Shown: piece after piece, positions 7,310 through 13,978 of the stretch
Layout of the letters: each line of letters starts with the position of its first letter
How positions within the stretch are numbered: the first letter of the stretch is position 1
Assembly (NCBI GenBank): GCA_035499215.1
Contig: DATJZH010000050.1
Span: forward strand, 1 to 28,466
Direction of reading: 5' to 3'
Source: DATJZH01 sp035499215
GTDB lineage: Bacteria > Actinomycetota > Actinomycetes > Streptosporangiales > Streptosporangiaceae
Length of the DNA: 28,466 bases
Position numbers and translations under genes: made by a program
Notes under the pieces: generated by a model
What the model saw: only the letters and a program-made list of their open reading frames with translations
Told to the model about the DNA's origin: nothing
Databases searched by the model: none

Positions 7310-7750
7310 ATGCATTGGCCCGGCACCACCGCCGTACTGGAGCCCGCGGCGGGGTTGAAGGCGGGGTCCGCGGAAGCGGTAATCAGCCCGGAAGCGGCGG
7401 CCAGCACGGCCGCCGCGGCCAGCACGGAAGCGGCGGCCAGCACGGAAGCGGCAATCAGCAGAGACGGGCAGGCGCAGGCGCCCGGCCCGCTGACGATGGC
7501 CGGCGTGCCGAGCGGCCCTGGCCTGCCGTGCAGGGACGACCCGGAACTGTTTTTCGCAGAGGCACCGGACGACGTGGAATACGCAAAGTCGCTGTGCCGC
7601 GGCTGCCCGGCGCTGCTCGCCTGCCTGGCCGGGGCGATCGACCGCAAGGAGCCGTGGGGCGTCTGGGGCGGAGAGCTCTTCCTGCGCGGCGAGATTGTGC
7701 CGCGCAAGCGCCCGCGGGGCCGTCCGCGCAAGACCGATGTAGCGGCTTGA
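7310..7750 (+). CDS. whiB7: WhiB7 (WblC) redox-sensing transcription activator
   Basis: WhiB7 is an iron-sulfur transcription activator that binds the primary sigma factor and turns on intrinsic antibiotic-resistance genes. The four cluster cysteines are at 74, 96, 99 and 105 (CRDDPELFF, then SLCRGCPALLAC). GVWGGE is at 117-122, and the AT-hook RGRPRK that marks WhiB7 among WhiB proteins is at 136-141. The protein has 146 residues, longer than the roughly 90-120 usual, because residues 1-65 are an Ala-rich, partly repetitive extension. I prefer the ATG at 7310, 9 bases after AGAGGGG; the ATG at 7301 abuts that site, and the ATG at 7496 has no ribosome site. It is controlled by the leader described above. 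Confidence 0.95.
   Translation: MHWPGTTAVLEPAAGLKAGSAEAVISPEAAASTAAAASTEAAASTEAAISRDGQAQAPGPLTMAGVPSGPGLPCRDDPELFFAEAPDDVEYAKSLCRGCPALLACLAGAIDRKEPWGVWGGELFLRGEIVPRKRPRGRPRKTDVAA
7397..7450 (+). repeat. 18-base tandem repeat in whiB7 N-terminal coding region
   Basis: Three in-frame 18-base units follow the pattern GCGGCCAGCACGGAAGCG. The second and third are identical and the first differs in its last bases. Degenerate copies lie on both sides. They encode AASTEA-type hexapeptides in the WhiB7 extension. The unit length is a multiple of three, so copy number can change without breaking the frame. Confidence 0.75.
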
Positions 7751-7756
7751 CGGCCC

Positions 7757-7770
7757 GGCCAGGGCTGGCC
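7757..7770 (+). terminator. Short hairpin after whiB7 stop
   Basis: GGCCAG-GG-CTGGCC starts 7 bases after the whiB7 TGA. The stem is perfect, but the 2-base loop is tight and there is no T-run, so it is a weak terminator candidate. The rest of the 236-base convergent gap to the kinase gene shows nothing else clear apart from a GCCGG/CCGGC stem near 7925-7940. Confidence 0.35.
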
Positions 7771-7986
7771 ACGCGCAGCTGGATGCAAGCCGGGATCCTT
7801 GACCAGGCCGCCGGGCACCGCATCGCCCGGCGCGTGAGCGAGTCAGGGCCTGCCGGCTCGAGGGACTGGGGCGGGTGAAACTGGCATACTCACCGGCCCC
7901 CAGCTCCGATGAGCGCTATTGACAGCCGGTCAAGCCGGCGGCCAGGCCGTTTCCGCTTTGTCACTCGCGGGCGCCCAGGTCGATCT

Positions 7987-9636
7987 TCAGGCCGAGACCG
8001 CGGGCGCACCCTTCGCGGACTGGCTCACCAGGGCGTCCCCCTCCCCAGCCAGGCCAGCAGCGCCATCCTCGGCCTCGGCGCCGGGCAGTCTCTGGCGGGC
8101 ACTGCCGGGCCGGTCATCGCGGGCGCCGCCGGGCCTGCCGGGCCGGTCATCGCGGGCACTGCCGGGCCTGCCGGGCCGGTCATCGCGGGCACTGCCGGGC
8201 CGGTCATCGCGGGCACTGCCGGGCCGGCCGGAACTGTGGAGCGAAGTGCCGTCGGCGTCCTTGGCCGGGCCGCGGACGGCAGCGCCGGACGGGTCGGCGA
8301 TGGCGTTACCGGGCCGGGCAACCGTGGCGGCCGCACCATAGCCGGGCATCCACTTGAGCACCTCGGCCCGGAACTGCCCTTCGCACTCAAGCTGGCACAG
8401 CACGCCGATCCCGGCCGTCGATACGCGGTGAATGAGCACATACGACGGCGGCAGGTTAAGACGGCGGCTGACGTTCGCCGGGCGCAAGTCGGTGACCCTG
8501 GCGGCCTCGTCCCGCATCCACTCGCGGCTGAACTTGAAGCGCTCCACCTTGGACGGCTCGGCCAGCGGGGCGAGGAATGCACGCAGGGAGTCCAGGTCGA
8601 CGTCCACGCCGGGCCGCAGGAAGCCGTTATCGCGCAGCTCGCGCTCGACGTCCTCGATGGCGCCGTCGGTGTGCATCAGCCAGAGCAGCTTGCCGAACAT
8701 GGGCGGGAATCCTTCCGGCAGCCGGTCGACGGCACCGAAGTCGAGCACGCCGAGTCGGCCATCCGCGAGCAGGCGAAAATTTCCCGGATGGGGGTCGGCG
8801 TGCAGCAGTCCGGCGCGGGCAGGACCGGAAAACAGGAAGCGGACGAGCAGCAAGCCGGCCCTGTCGCGCTCTTCCTGCGTGCCGTCGGTGATGATCCGCG
8901 ACAGCGGCGTGCCGTCCATCCACTCGGTGACCAGCACATGGTCGGTCGCGGTAATGACGCGCGGGACGAAGATGTCGGCGTCGCCCGCGTAACTGTCGGC
9001 GAATGCCTCCTGGGCGGCGGCCTCAAGCCGGTAGTCAAGTTCCTCGGTGACCCGGGCCTTCAGCTCGTCCAGCACCGGGCCGACTTCCAGCCCTGGCATC
9101 AGCACGCCGAAAAGCCGTCCGAGTCGTCCGAGCTGGGTGAAGTCGCCGATCAGCGCCTGGCCGGCACCGGGATACTGAATCTTGACGGCGACCCGGCGGC
9201 CGTCGTGCCAGACGGCGCGGTGCACCTGGCCGATGGACGCGGCAGCCGCAGGCCGGTCATCGAAGTCGGCGAAATTCTCGCGCCAGGTCTCGCCGAGGTC
9301 GGCAGCGAGCACCTTGTGCACGGTGCCGGCCGGCAGCGGCGGCGCGGATTCCTGCAGCTTCGTCAGGGTAGCCCGGTACGGCCCGGCGATCTCGGGCGGC
9401 ATGGCGGCCTCGAATACCGACAAAGCCTGCCCCAGCTTCAGCGCACCGCCCTTCAGCTCGCCAAGAACCCGGAAGATCTGCTCAGCCGTCCGCTGCTGGA
9501 TCTCCTGCGCAACGATCTCCGCGGGCCGGCCGCCCAGCCGCTTGCCCAGACCCCAGGCTGTGCGGCCGGCGAGGCCTACCGGCAGCGAGGCCAGCTTGGC
9601 CGTCCGGGTTACAGCGCGGCGGGGAAGATCGCTCAT
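7987..9636 (-). CDS. ABC1/UbiB (AarF)-family protein kinase-like ATPase
   Basis: This is a 549-residue atypical kinase of the ABC1/ADCK/UbiB family, whose members support isoprenoid-lipid metabolism through ATPase activity. The family KxGQ motif (KLGQ) is at 67-70, the Ala-rich loop AAASIGQ near 131-137, the ATP-site Lys152 in VAVK, the HADPHPGN catalytic loop at 279-286 and DFG at 299-301. Start is the ATG at 9636, overlapping the TGA of the ThiF-like gene by 4 bases (ATGA), with only a weak GGGA upstream. The last 100 or so residues leave the family and form a disordered Gly/Ser/Arg/Asp/Pro tail with repeats. In actinobacteria, which use menaquinone, the substrate is not known. Confidence 0.9.
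   Translation of the reverse strand: MSDLPRRAVTRTAKLASLPVGLAGRTAWGLGKRLGGRPAEIVAQEIQQRTAEQIFRVLGELKGGALKLGQALSVFEAAMPPEIAGPYRATLTKLQESAPPLPAGTVHKVLAADLGETWRENFADFDDRPAAAASIGQVHRAVWHDGRRVAVKIQYPGAGQALIGDFTQLGRLGRLFGVLMPGLEVGPVLDELKARVTEELDYRLEAAAQEAFADSYAGDADIFVPRVITATDHVLVTEWMDGTPLSRIITDGTQEERDRAGLLLVRFLFSGPARAGLLHADPHPGNFRLLADGRLGVLDFGAVDRLPEGFPPMFGKLLWLMHTDGAIEDVERELRDNGFLRPGVDVDLDSLRAFLAPLAEPSKVERFKFSREWMRDEAARVTDLRPANVSRRLNLPPSYVLIHRVSTAGIGVLCQLECEGQFRAEVLKWMPGYGAAATVARPGNAIADPSGAAVRGPAKDADGTSLHSSGRPGSARDDRPGSARDDRPGRPGSARDDRPGRPGGARDDRPGSARQRLPGAEAEDGAAGLAGEGDALVSQSAKGAPAVSA
8097..8229. repeat. Tandem repeats of 24 and 33 bases in kinase tail
   Basis: Units of 24 and 33 bases alternate: 8097-8120 (24), 8121-8153 (33), 8154-8186 (33), 8187-8210 (24), then a partial copy. 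All share GGGC-N2-3-GCCGGGCC and end in GGTCATCGC. The 33-base form has a 9-base insertion. Both lengths keep the frame. On the minus strand they encode GSARDDRP and GSARDDRPGRP units in the C-terminal tail of the kinase. Confidence 0.85.
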
Positions 9637-10574
9637 GATCCCATTCTCGGCTCCGTCGGGGTATGGCTGGCGCACGTGCAGGCAGGATGGGGCAGCCACG
9701 TCCTGCGGCGCCACTGCCATCCGGGCAGCACGAGCTCCAGAGTGCCGTTGACCGCAGCGTACGCCTGCATTTCATGGTCGAGGAACGCCAGCGCCTGCGC
9801 GGCGCCCTGGGCCGAGACGGCTGCACTGAGGGCGGCATCGCAGGCGAGGGGATCGGGCTGCCGCCCGGCCAGCTGGGCGAGGATCAGCGGCCATGCCGGG
9901 TCATTGTCGGCCCTGGTGTGATCCAGGCAGCGCAGGCAGGCCGTGCGGCCCGGCAGAACGAGCGGGCCGACCAGGCCGATGGCCTCGGCCGCGGACGCCG
10001 CCAGGTGCGGAACGCGCTCGCGCATCAGCCTGGCGGCCAGCTCGGGCGGCTGGCGCTCGCTGAGTACCGCCAGGTCAGGCTGCGGCCGCCGGCTGTCCGG
10101 GAAAACGTCCAGGCTGGTCACCCGGCCAACTCCGGCGGCGGTCAGGATCTCGGCGATGGCAAGGCCGATTCGCGCCGTGCCGTAGATCTGCACGGACGCG
10201 GCGCGCCTGCGCGCGAGCACCTGCGCGCCGCCGTCGGCGTCCCCGCGCGCCAGTGAGGCGGTGGCGAGCTCGGCGGCGAGCGTCGAGCGCAGCGACGGCG
10301 GGAGGGCCCGCAAGGTGGCCGCAGGGAAGTCATCCAGCGCGCCGCCTGCCGCGAGCAGGGAGAGGACTCGCTCGACCGCGTCCGATGGCATGCCCCGGTC
10401 CCGGGCGGCCGCCATGACCTGCGCCCGGTCGCGGCTGCCGTCTAACAGGCTGATCAGCCAGGCGGCGCCGCCCATGCCGGTCAGCGCCACCGCGCGGCGC
10501 GAATCGATTCCGATCTGCAGCGTGTCGCGGTCACGCCAGACCGGCAGCAGGCCAGATTTCAGCGCTGGTCTCAC
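9633..10574 (-). CDS. Degenerate ThiF/E1-like protein with zinc cysteines
   Basis: This is a 313-residue protein with a ThiF-like Rossmann segment (VQIYGTARIGLAIAEIL, about 128-143, then RVTSLD) after a roughly 120-residue N-terminal region. Cys213/Cys216 in CLRCLDH and Cys299/Cys301 in ACTC resemble the zinc site of E1-like enzymes. The usual E1 glycine motif and the adenylation Arg/Asp residues are not clear, so it may not adenylate anything. Such ThiF-like proteins occur next to ABC1 kinases in actinobacteria, but their role is not established. Its TGA overlaps the kinase ATG by 4 bases. I take the GTG at 10574 because homologue-like sequence begins there (RPALKSGLLPVWRD). The open frame reaches an ATG at 10706, and neither start has a good ribosome site. 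Confidence 0.72.
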   Translation of the reverse strand: MRPALKSGLLPVWRDRDTLQIGIDSRRAVALTGMGGAAWLISLLDGSRDRAQVMAAARDRGMPSDAVERVLSLLAAGGALDDFPAATLRALPPSLRSTLAAELATASLARGDADGGAQVLARRRAASVQIYGTARIGLAIAEILTAAGVGRVTSLDVFPDSRRPQPDLAVLSERQPPELAARLMRERVPHLAASAAEAIGLVGPLVLPGRTACLRCLDHTRADNDPAWPLILAQLAGRQPDPLACDAALSAAVSAQGAAQALAFLDHEMQAYAAVNGTLELVLPGWQWRRRTWLPHPACTCASHTPTEPRMGS

Positions 10575-10774
10575 GCGGCCAAGGGTGCCATCCAGGGCCG
10601 ACAGTCCCCCGTCGGGACGCGAGCCTGGCCAGGGTCCCCGGGTACGAGCGCACATGGGCCCCGCGTCCGCGGGCCCGGCCGCCGCCCTTCCCCAGGAAGC
10701 GGTCATGGCCCGCGGCCCGGGGACTCCTGCCCTGCGAAGTTAGGGCCGCCAATCCCGCCCGGTCAATGCATCCC

Positions 10775-10904
10775 TGTGGATGCCGGTGTGCACATCCTGC
10801 GGATACTGCGGCGTGTCCCTGCGGATAACGGCGCAGCCGGCTGTGGAGTCAGCCCGGTGCTGGCGTGGTCACGCCATGCCCACCTGGGACACCGGTTGTC
10901 CACC
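10775..10904. promoter_or_regulatory. Phased cluster of DnaA-box-like motifs
   Basis: Four direct TGYGGANNN motifs lie at 10775 (TGTGGATGC), 10798 (TGCGGATAC), 10820 (TGCGGATAA) and 10842 (TGTGGAGTC), with spacings of 23, 22 and 22 bases, about two helical turns. A fifth motif in inverse orientation, TTGTCCACC, is at 10896-10904 and matches 8 of 9 bases of the actinobacterial DnaA box TTGTCCACA. They fill the 357-base gap (10575-10930) upstream of the ThiF-like gene. DnaA binding is an inference. The region also holds a TGGCGTG/CACGCCA inverted repeat at 10861-10876. Confidence 0.5.
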
Positions 10905-10930
10905 CCCTGTGCAGGACAGATTCTGCGGGC

Positions 10931-12313
10931 TTAAGCCGGGCCGTCTTCGGCGGGCGGCTCGCTGGTGTCCTGCGCCTCGGCGTCGAGGTCGGAGATGTCC
11001 AGTTCCGGCCGGCCGCGCACGAAACCGTCCGGATGGTCGAAGTCGTCGGCCGTCGGCAGGAGGTCCGGGTGCGTCCATACGGCGTCCCGGCTCGCGATGC
11101 CGCGGGCGTCGGTCAGGCCGCGCCAGATCGCCGCTGCCTCACGCAGCCGCCGCGGCCGCAGTTCCAGGCCGACTAGCGTGGCGAAGGTGCGCTCGGCCGG
11201 CCCGCCCGTAGCGCGACGCCGCCTGATGGCCTCAGCCAGTGCCGCCGCCTGGGGCAGCCGGCCGGTGGCAGCATCCTCTACTACGGTGGCGACCCAGCCC
11301 TCGACCAGCGCGAGCATGGTCTCGAGCCGGGCCAGGGCGGCCTTCTGCTCCGCAGTGTCCTCCGGCTGGAACAGGGCAGCGCCGGAGAGTGCCTCGTTCA
11401 GTGCCTCTGGATTGGACGGATCGATCTGCGGCATCGCCGCACGGAGTGCCGCCGCGTCTACTTTGATGCCCCGCGCGTAGTCGTCAACCGCGCCGAGCAG
11501 GTGGGCCCGCAGCCACGGCACGTGCGCGAACAGCCGGTGATGGGCTGCCTCGCGGAGCGCGAGGAACAGCCTTACCTCGTCCAGGCCGACCGTCAGGCCC
11601 TCGCCGAAGGCAGCTACGCCACCCGGCAGCAGGGCGGCAGTGCCCGGCGGGCCCAGGGGCAGGCCCACGTCGGTCGAGCTCACCACCTCCTGGGCGAGCG
11701 CGCCCACGGCGGCGCCGGTCTGGCCGCCGACCATCATCCCGCCGATCCGGCGCATCATCTCACCGAGCCCGCCGAGGGCGCCAAGGCCGCTGGTCATGGC
11801 CGCCATCGTGGCGCGCATTTCCGGTGGCAGGTCGGCGGCGAGTTCCTCCGGATCGTCGCTCAGCATCCCGCTCATCGCCTCGACTGCGCGCGCGGCGATC
11901 GGGTCGCATAGCTTGGACCACACCGGGAGCGTCGCCTCGACCCACTCTGACCGGCTCCACGCCTGAACCGAGCGGGCCCCGGTGGGCAGCGCCGTGGCGT
12001 CTTCCAGCCAGAGGTCAGCCAGCCGGACGGCCTCGACCACCTTGCCGCGCTCAGCCTCCAGGATCGAGGGATCACCGCCCGCCGACACGGCCTGGCGCGC
12101 GACGTTCTTCGCCAGTTCCCAGTTGACCGGGCCGCCCTGCCAGGACATCAGGTCGGCGAACTGCCGCAGGGCGTCAGCGAACTGCTGCGGGTCGCCCAGT
12201 GGTCCGAGAGGTCCGCCAGCACCGCCGGGCGAACCGCCCTGGCCGCCGGATGAACCGCCGGACTCGTCGCCGGGCCTACCGGGCAGTCCGAAGCCGAAGG
12301 GAGGATCAGCCAT
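10931..12313 (-). CDS. DUF2342 zincin-like metalloprotease-family protein
   Basis: This is a 460-residue protein of the actinobacterial family annotated as zinc-dependent metalloprotease or F420-biosynthesis-associated protein (Zincin_2, DUF2342). The signature REAAHHRLFAHVPWL begins near residue 254, with Glu255, His258 and His259 as likely metal or catalytic residues. A Gly/Pro-rich low-complexity stretch covers about 1-42. Residues 176-205 are Gly/Met-rich (GLGEMMRRIGGMMVGG) and may form a hydrophobic helix pair. The C-terminal 30 residues are acidic. Protease activity is unproven for the family, and the F420 link is doubtful. The ATG at 12313 has GAGAGG upstream, and the gene is divergent from the SDR gene with a 65-base gap. 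Confidence 0.85.
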   Translation of the reverse strand: MADPPFGFGLPGRPGDESGGSSGGQGGSPGGAGGPLGPLGDPQQFADALRQFADLMSWQGGPVNWELAKNVARQAVSAGGDPSILEAERGKVVEAVRLADLWLEDATALPTGARSVQAWSRSEWVEATLPVWSKLCDPIAARAVEAMSGMLSDDPEELAADLPPEMRATMAAMTSGLGALGGLGEMMRRIGGMMVGGQTGAAVGALAQEVVSSTDVGLPLGPPGTAALLPGGVAAFGEGLTVGLDEVRLFLALREAAHHRLFAHVPWLRAHLLGAVDDYARGIKVDAAALRAAMPQIDPSNPEALNEALSGAALFQPEDTAEQKAALARLETMLALVEGWVATVVEDAATGRLPQAAALAEAIRRRRATGGPAERTFATLVGLELRPRRLREAAAIWRGLTDARGIASRDAVWTHPDLLPTADDFDHPDGFVRGRPELDISDLDAEAQDTSEPPAEDGPA

Positions 12314-12378
12314 CGCCGCGGCCTCTCAGGCAGGATGGAAGGGTCACGTTTGCCAAGTTATCCCAGGAGCAGCACACG

Positions 12379-13506
12379 GTGAGCAACCGAGATGCCAAGG
12401 TTCGCGCTGAGCGCAGCCGGGACCGGACCGCGGACGAGCCCGACGCACGCGGCCCTGGTCCGGTGGTTGCCGTGACCGGCGCCGCCCGCGGCCTGGGCCA
12501 TCAGCTCGCCGCCAGGCTGGCAGCCTCGCAGCGAATCGGCAAGGTAGTCGCCATCGACGATCACCGGGGCGACGTGACCGGGGTGACGTGGCGCGTGGTC
12601 GACGTGCGGGACCCGGCACTGGGCGGCCGCCTGGCAGGCGTGGATGTCGTCGTGCACACCGACCTCGACCTGTCCCCGGACTCCGACTCCAAGATCCGGC
12701 GGGCGTTCAACGTCCGGGGCGCGCAGACGGTCCTGACCGCATCAGCCGCAGGCGGAGTAGGCCGGGTCGTGCTCGTCACGAGCGCGATGGTGTACGGCGC
12801 GCGGCCGGACAACCCGGTGCCGCTGGCGGAGACGGCAGCGCTGCGCGCCGACCCGGACGGGAGCGTGGTCGGGGACCTGCTGGAAATCGAGAATCTCGCC
12901 GAGCGATCGCCGCGCGCCCATCCGGGCATGGCCATCACGGTCGTACGCCCCGCCGCGCTCGTCGGCGAATCCGTGGACACCCTCGTTACCAGGCATTTCG
13001 AGGCCCCGAGGCTGCTGACGGTGAAGGGCTGCGCGCCGCGCTGGCAGTTCTGCCACCTCGACGATCTGGTCGGCGCGCTCGAGCTGGCCGCGGCCGGCGA
13101 GGTGACCGGCAGCTTTGCCGTCGGCTGTGACGGCTGGCTGGAGCAGGAGCAGCTCGAGGAGATAGCCGGCTTGCGCAAGATCGAGCTGCCCGCGGGGCTG
13201 ACCTTCGGCACCGTGCAGCGGCTGCACCGTGCCGGGATCACTCCGGCGCCCGTGACCGACCTGCACTTCGTCGTGTACCCGTGGGTGGTTGACTGCCAGC
13301 AGCTGCGCGCGGCGGGGTGGCGCCCGGAATACGACAACGCGGCCGCGCTGCAGGCCCTGCTGGACGTGCGGACCGGCCGGCACGCCCTGGCCGGCCGCCG
13401 CCTGGACAAGAAGGATGCCACGATCACCGCGGCCGCGGGCACGGTGGCCGTCATCGGGACTGCCGCCATCGTCCGGCATGCGCGGCGGCGGCGCCGCGCG
13501 ACCTGA
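12379..13506 (+). CDS. Extended SDR-fold epimerase/dehydratase-like, catalytic residues absent
   Basis: This is a 375-residue protein with the NAD(P)-binding start VVAVTGAARGLGH (glycine motif 33-40) and a central VLVTSAMVYGARPDN stretch (about 131-145) typical of extended short-chain dehydrogenases. Where the active-site YxxxK should follow, the sequence reads VVGDLLEIE (163-171), so both Tyr and Lys are missing. The C-terminus (about 347-375) is a hydrophobic helix followed by RHARRRRRAT, likely a membrane anchor or a basic tail. I start at the GTG at 12379 with AGGAG about 10 bases upstream; the frame is open far upstream without similarity. It may bind a nucleotide without turning it over. 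The substrate is unknown. Confidence 0.8.
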   Translation: MSNRDAKVRAERSRDRTADEPDARGPGPVVAVTGAARGLGHQLAARLAASQRIGKVVAIDDHRGDVTGVTWRVVDVRDPALGGRLAGVDVVVHTDLDLSPDSDSKIRRAFNVRGAQTVLTASAAGGVGRVVLVTSAMVYGARPDNPVPLAETAALRADPDGSVVGDLLEIENLAERSPRAHPGMAITVVRPAALVGESVDTLVTRHFEAPRLLTVKGCAPRWQFCHLDDLVGALELAAAGEVTGSFAVGCDGWLEQEQLEEIAGLRKIELPAGLTFGTVQRLHRAGITPAPVTDLHFVVYPWVVDCQQLRAAGWRPEYDNAAALQALLDVRTGRHALAGRRLDKKDATITAAAGTVAVIGTAAIVRHARRRRRAT

Positions 13507-13533
13507 CCGCGGCGAGGTGAAACGGGCACCGGG

Positions 13534-13539
13534 TAGCTT
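13534..13539 (+). promoter_or_regulatory. -10 box for leaderless moaE
   Basis: TAGCTT ends 7 bases before the moaE GTG at 13547, and no ribosome site separates them. Leaderless mRNAs are common in actinobacteria, with a TANNNT box 6-7 bases before the start codon. No good -35 hexamer is seen, so the call is moderate. Confidence 0.4.
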
Positions 13540-13546
13540 GGGCACC

Positions 13547-13969
13547 GTGACGGTGATCAGGCTGGCCGAGCTCCGCGCGTCGCCGCTGTCGGTAGACGAG
13601 GTTCGCGCCGCCGTCGCCGACCCTGCTGCCGGGGGTGTGGCCATCTTCCTCGGTGTGGTCCGAGACCACGACCACGGCCGCGCGGTCACGCAGCTGGGCT
13701 ACACCGCGCACCCGTCGGCGCAGGATGAGCTGCGCCGGGCGGCGGCGAAGGTTGCGGCGAGCTTCGGCGTCCGCGCGCTGGCCGTCGTGCACCGGGTAGG
13801 CGATCTCGCAGTCGGCGACCTGGCGGTAGTCGCCGCGGCCGCCGGCGAGCACCGCGGCGACGCATTTGAGGCGTGCCGCTCGCTGATCGATGAGCTGAAG
13901 GCGGCCGTCCCCATCTGGAAGTATCAGCAGTTCGCCGACGGTGACAGCGAGTGGGTGAACAGCGCGTAG
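13547..13969 (+). CDS. moaE: Molybdopterin synthase catalytic subunit MoaE
   Basis: MoaE, with the thiocarboxylated MoaD subunit, inserts sulfur into cyclic pyranopterin to form molybdopterin. The product has 140 residues. FLGVVRDHDHGRAV (34-47) and the two catalytic lysines, Lys118 in IDELK and Lys125 in VPIWK, correspond to E. coli Lys119 and Lys126. The C-terminus DGDSEWVNS matches the family. I place the start at the GTG at 13547 because the protein then begins right at the family N-terminus; a GTG at 13553 is a possible alternative. No other molybdenum cofactor gene is in the window. It follows the SDR gene by 40 bases. Confidence 0.93.
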   Translation: MTVIRLAELRASPLSVDEVRAAVADPAAGGVAIFLGVVRDHDHGRAVTQLGYTAHPSAQDELRRAAAKVAASFGVRALAVVHRVGDLAVGDLAVVAAAAGEHRGDAFEACRSLIDELKAAVPIWKYQQFADGDSEWVNSA

Positions 13970-13972
13970 TGT
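13967..13972 (+). promoter_or_regulatory. -10 box overlapping moaE stop codon
   Basis: TAGTGT begins with the TAG stop codon of moaE and ends 6 bases before the ATG of the PDZ protease gene at 13979. No ribosome site lies between. The spacing fits a leaderless start. A GTGACA about 20 bases upstream (13941-13946) could serve as a poor -35 element. Confidence 0.45.
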
Positions 13973-13978
13973 TCCCTC

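Noticed and set aside
8097..8229. Possible CRISPR-like or intergenic repeat array
   Set aside because: The units are contiguous without spacers, are multiples of three, and lie in frame within the kinase gene.
7909..9921. 670-codon open frame on the plus strand with collagen-like Gly-Pro-Ala repeats
   Set aside because: It is the antisense of the ABC1-family kinase, and the collagen-like pattern is only the reverse reading of the kinase tail repeats.
10775..10904. Chromosomal replication origin
   Set aside because: There are few boxes, no AT-rich unwinding region, and no dnaA, dnaN or other origin genes nearby.
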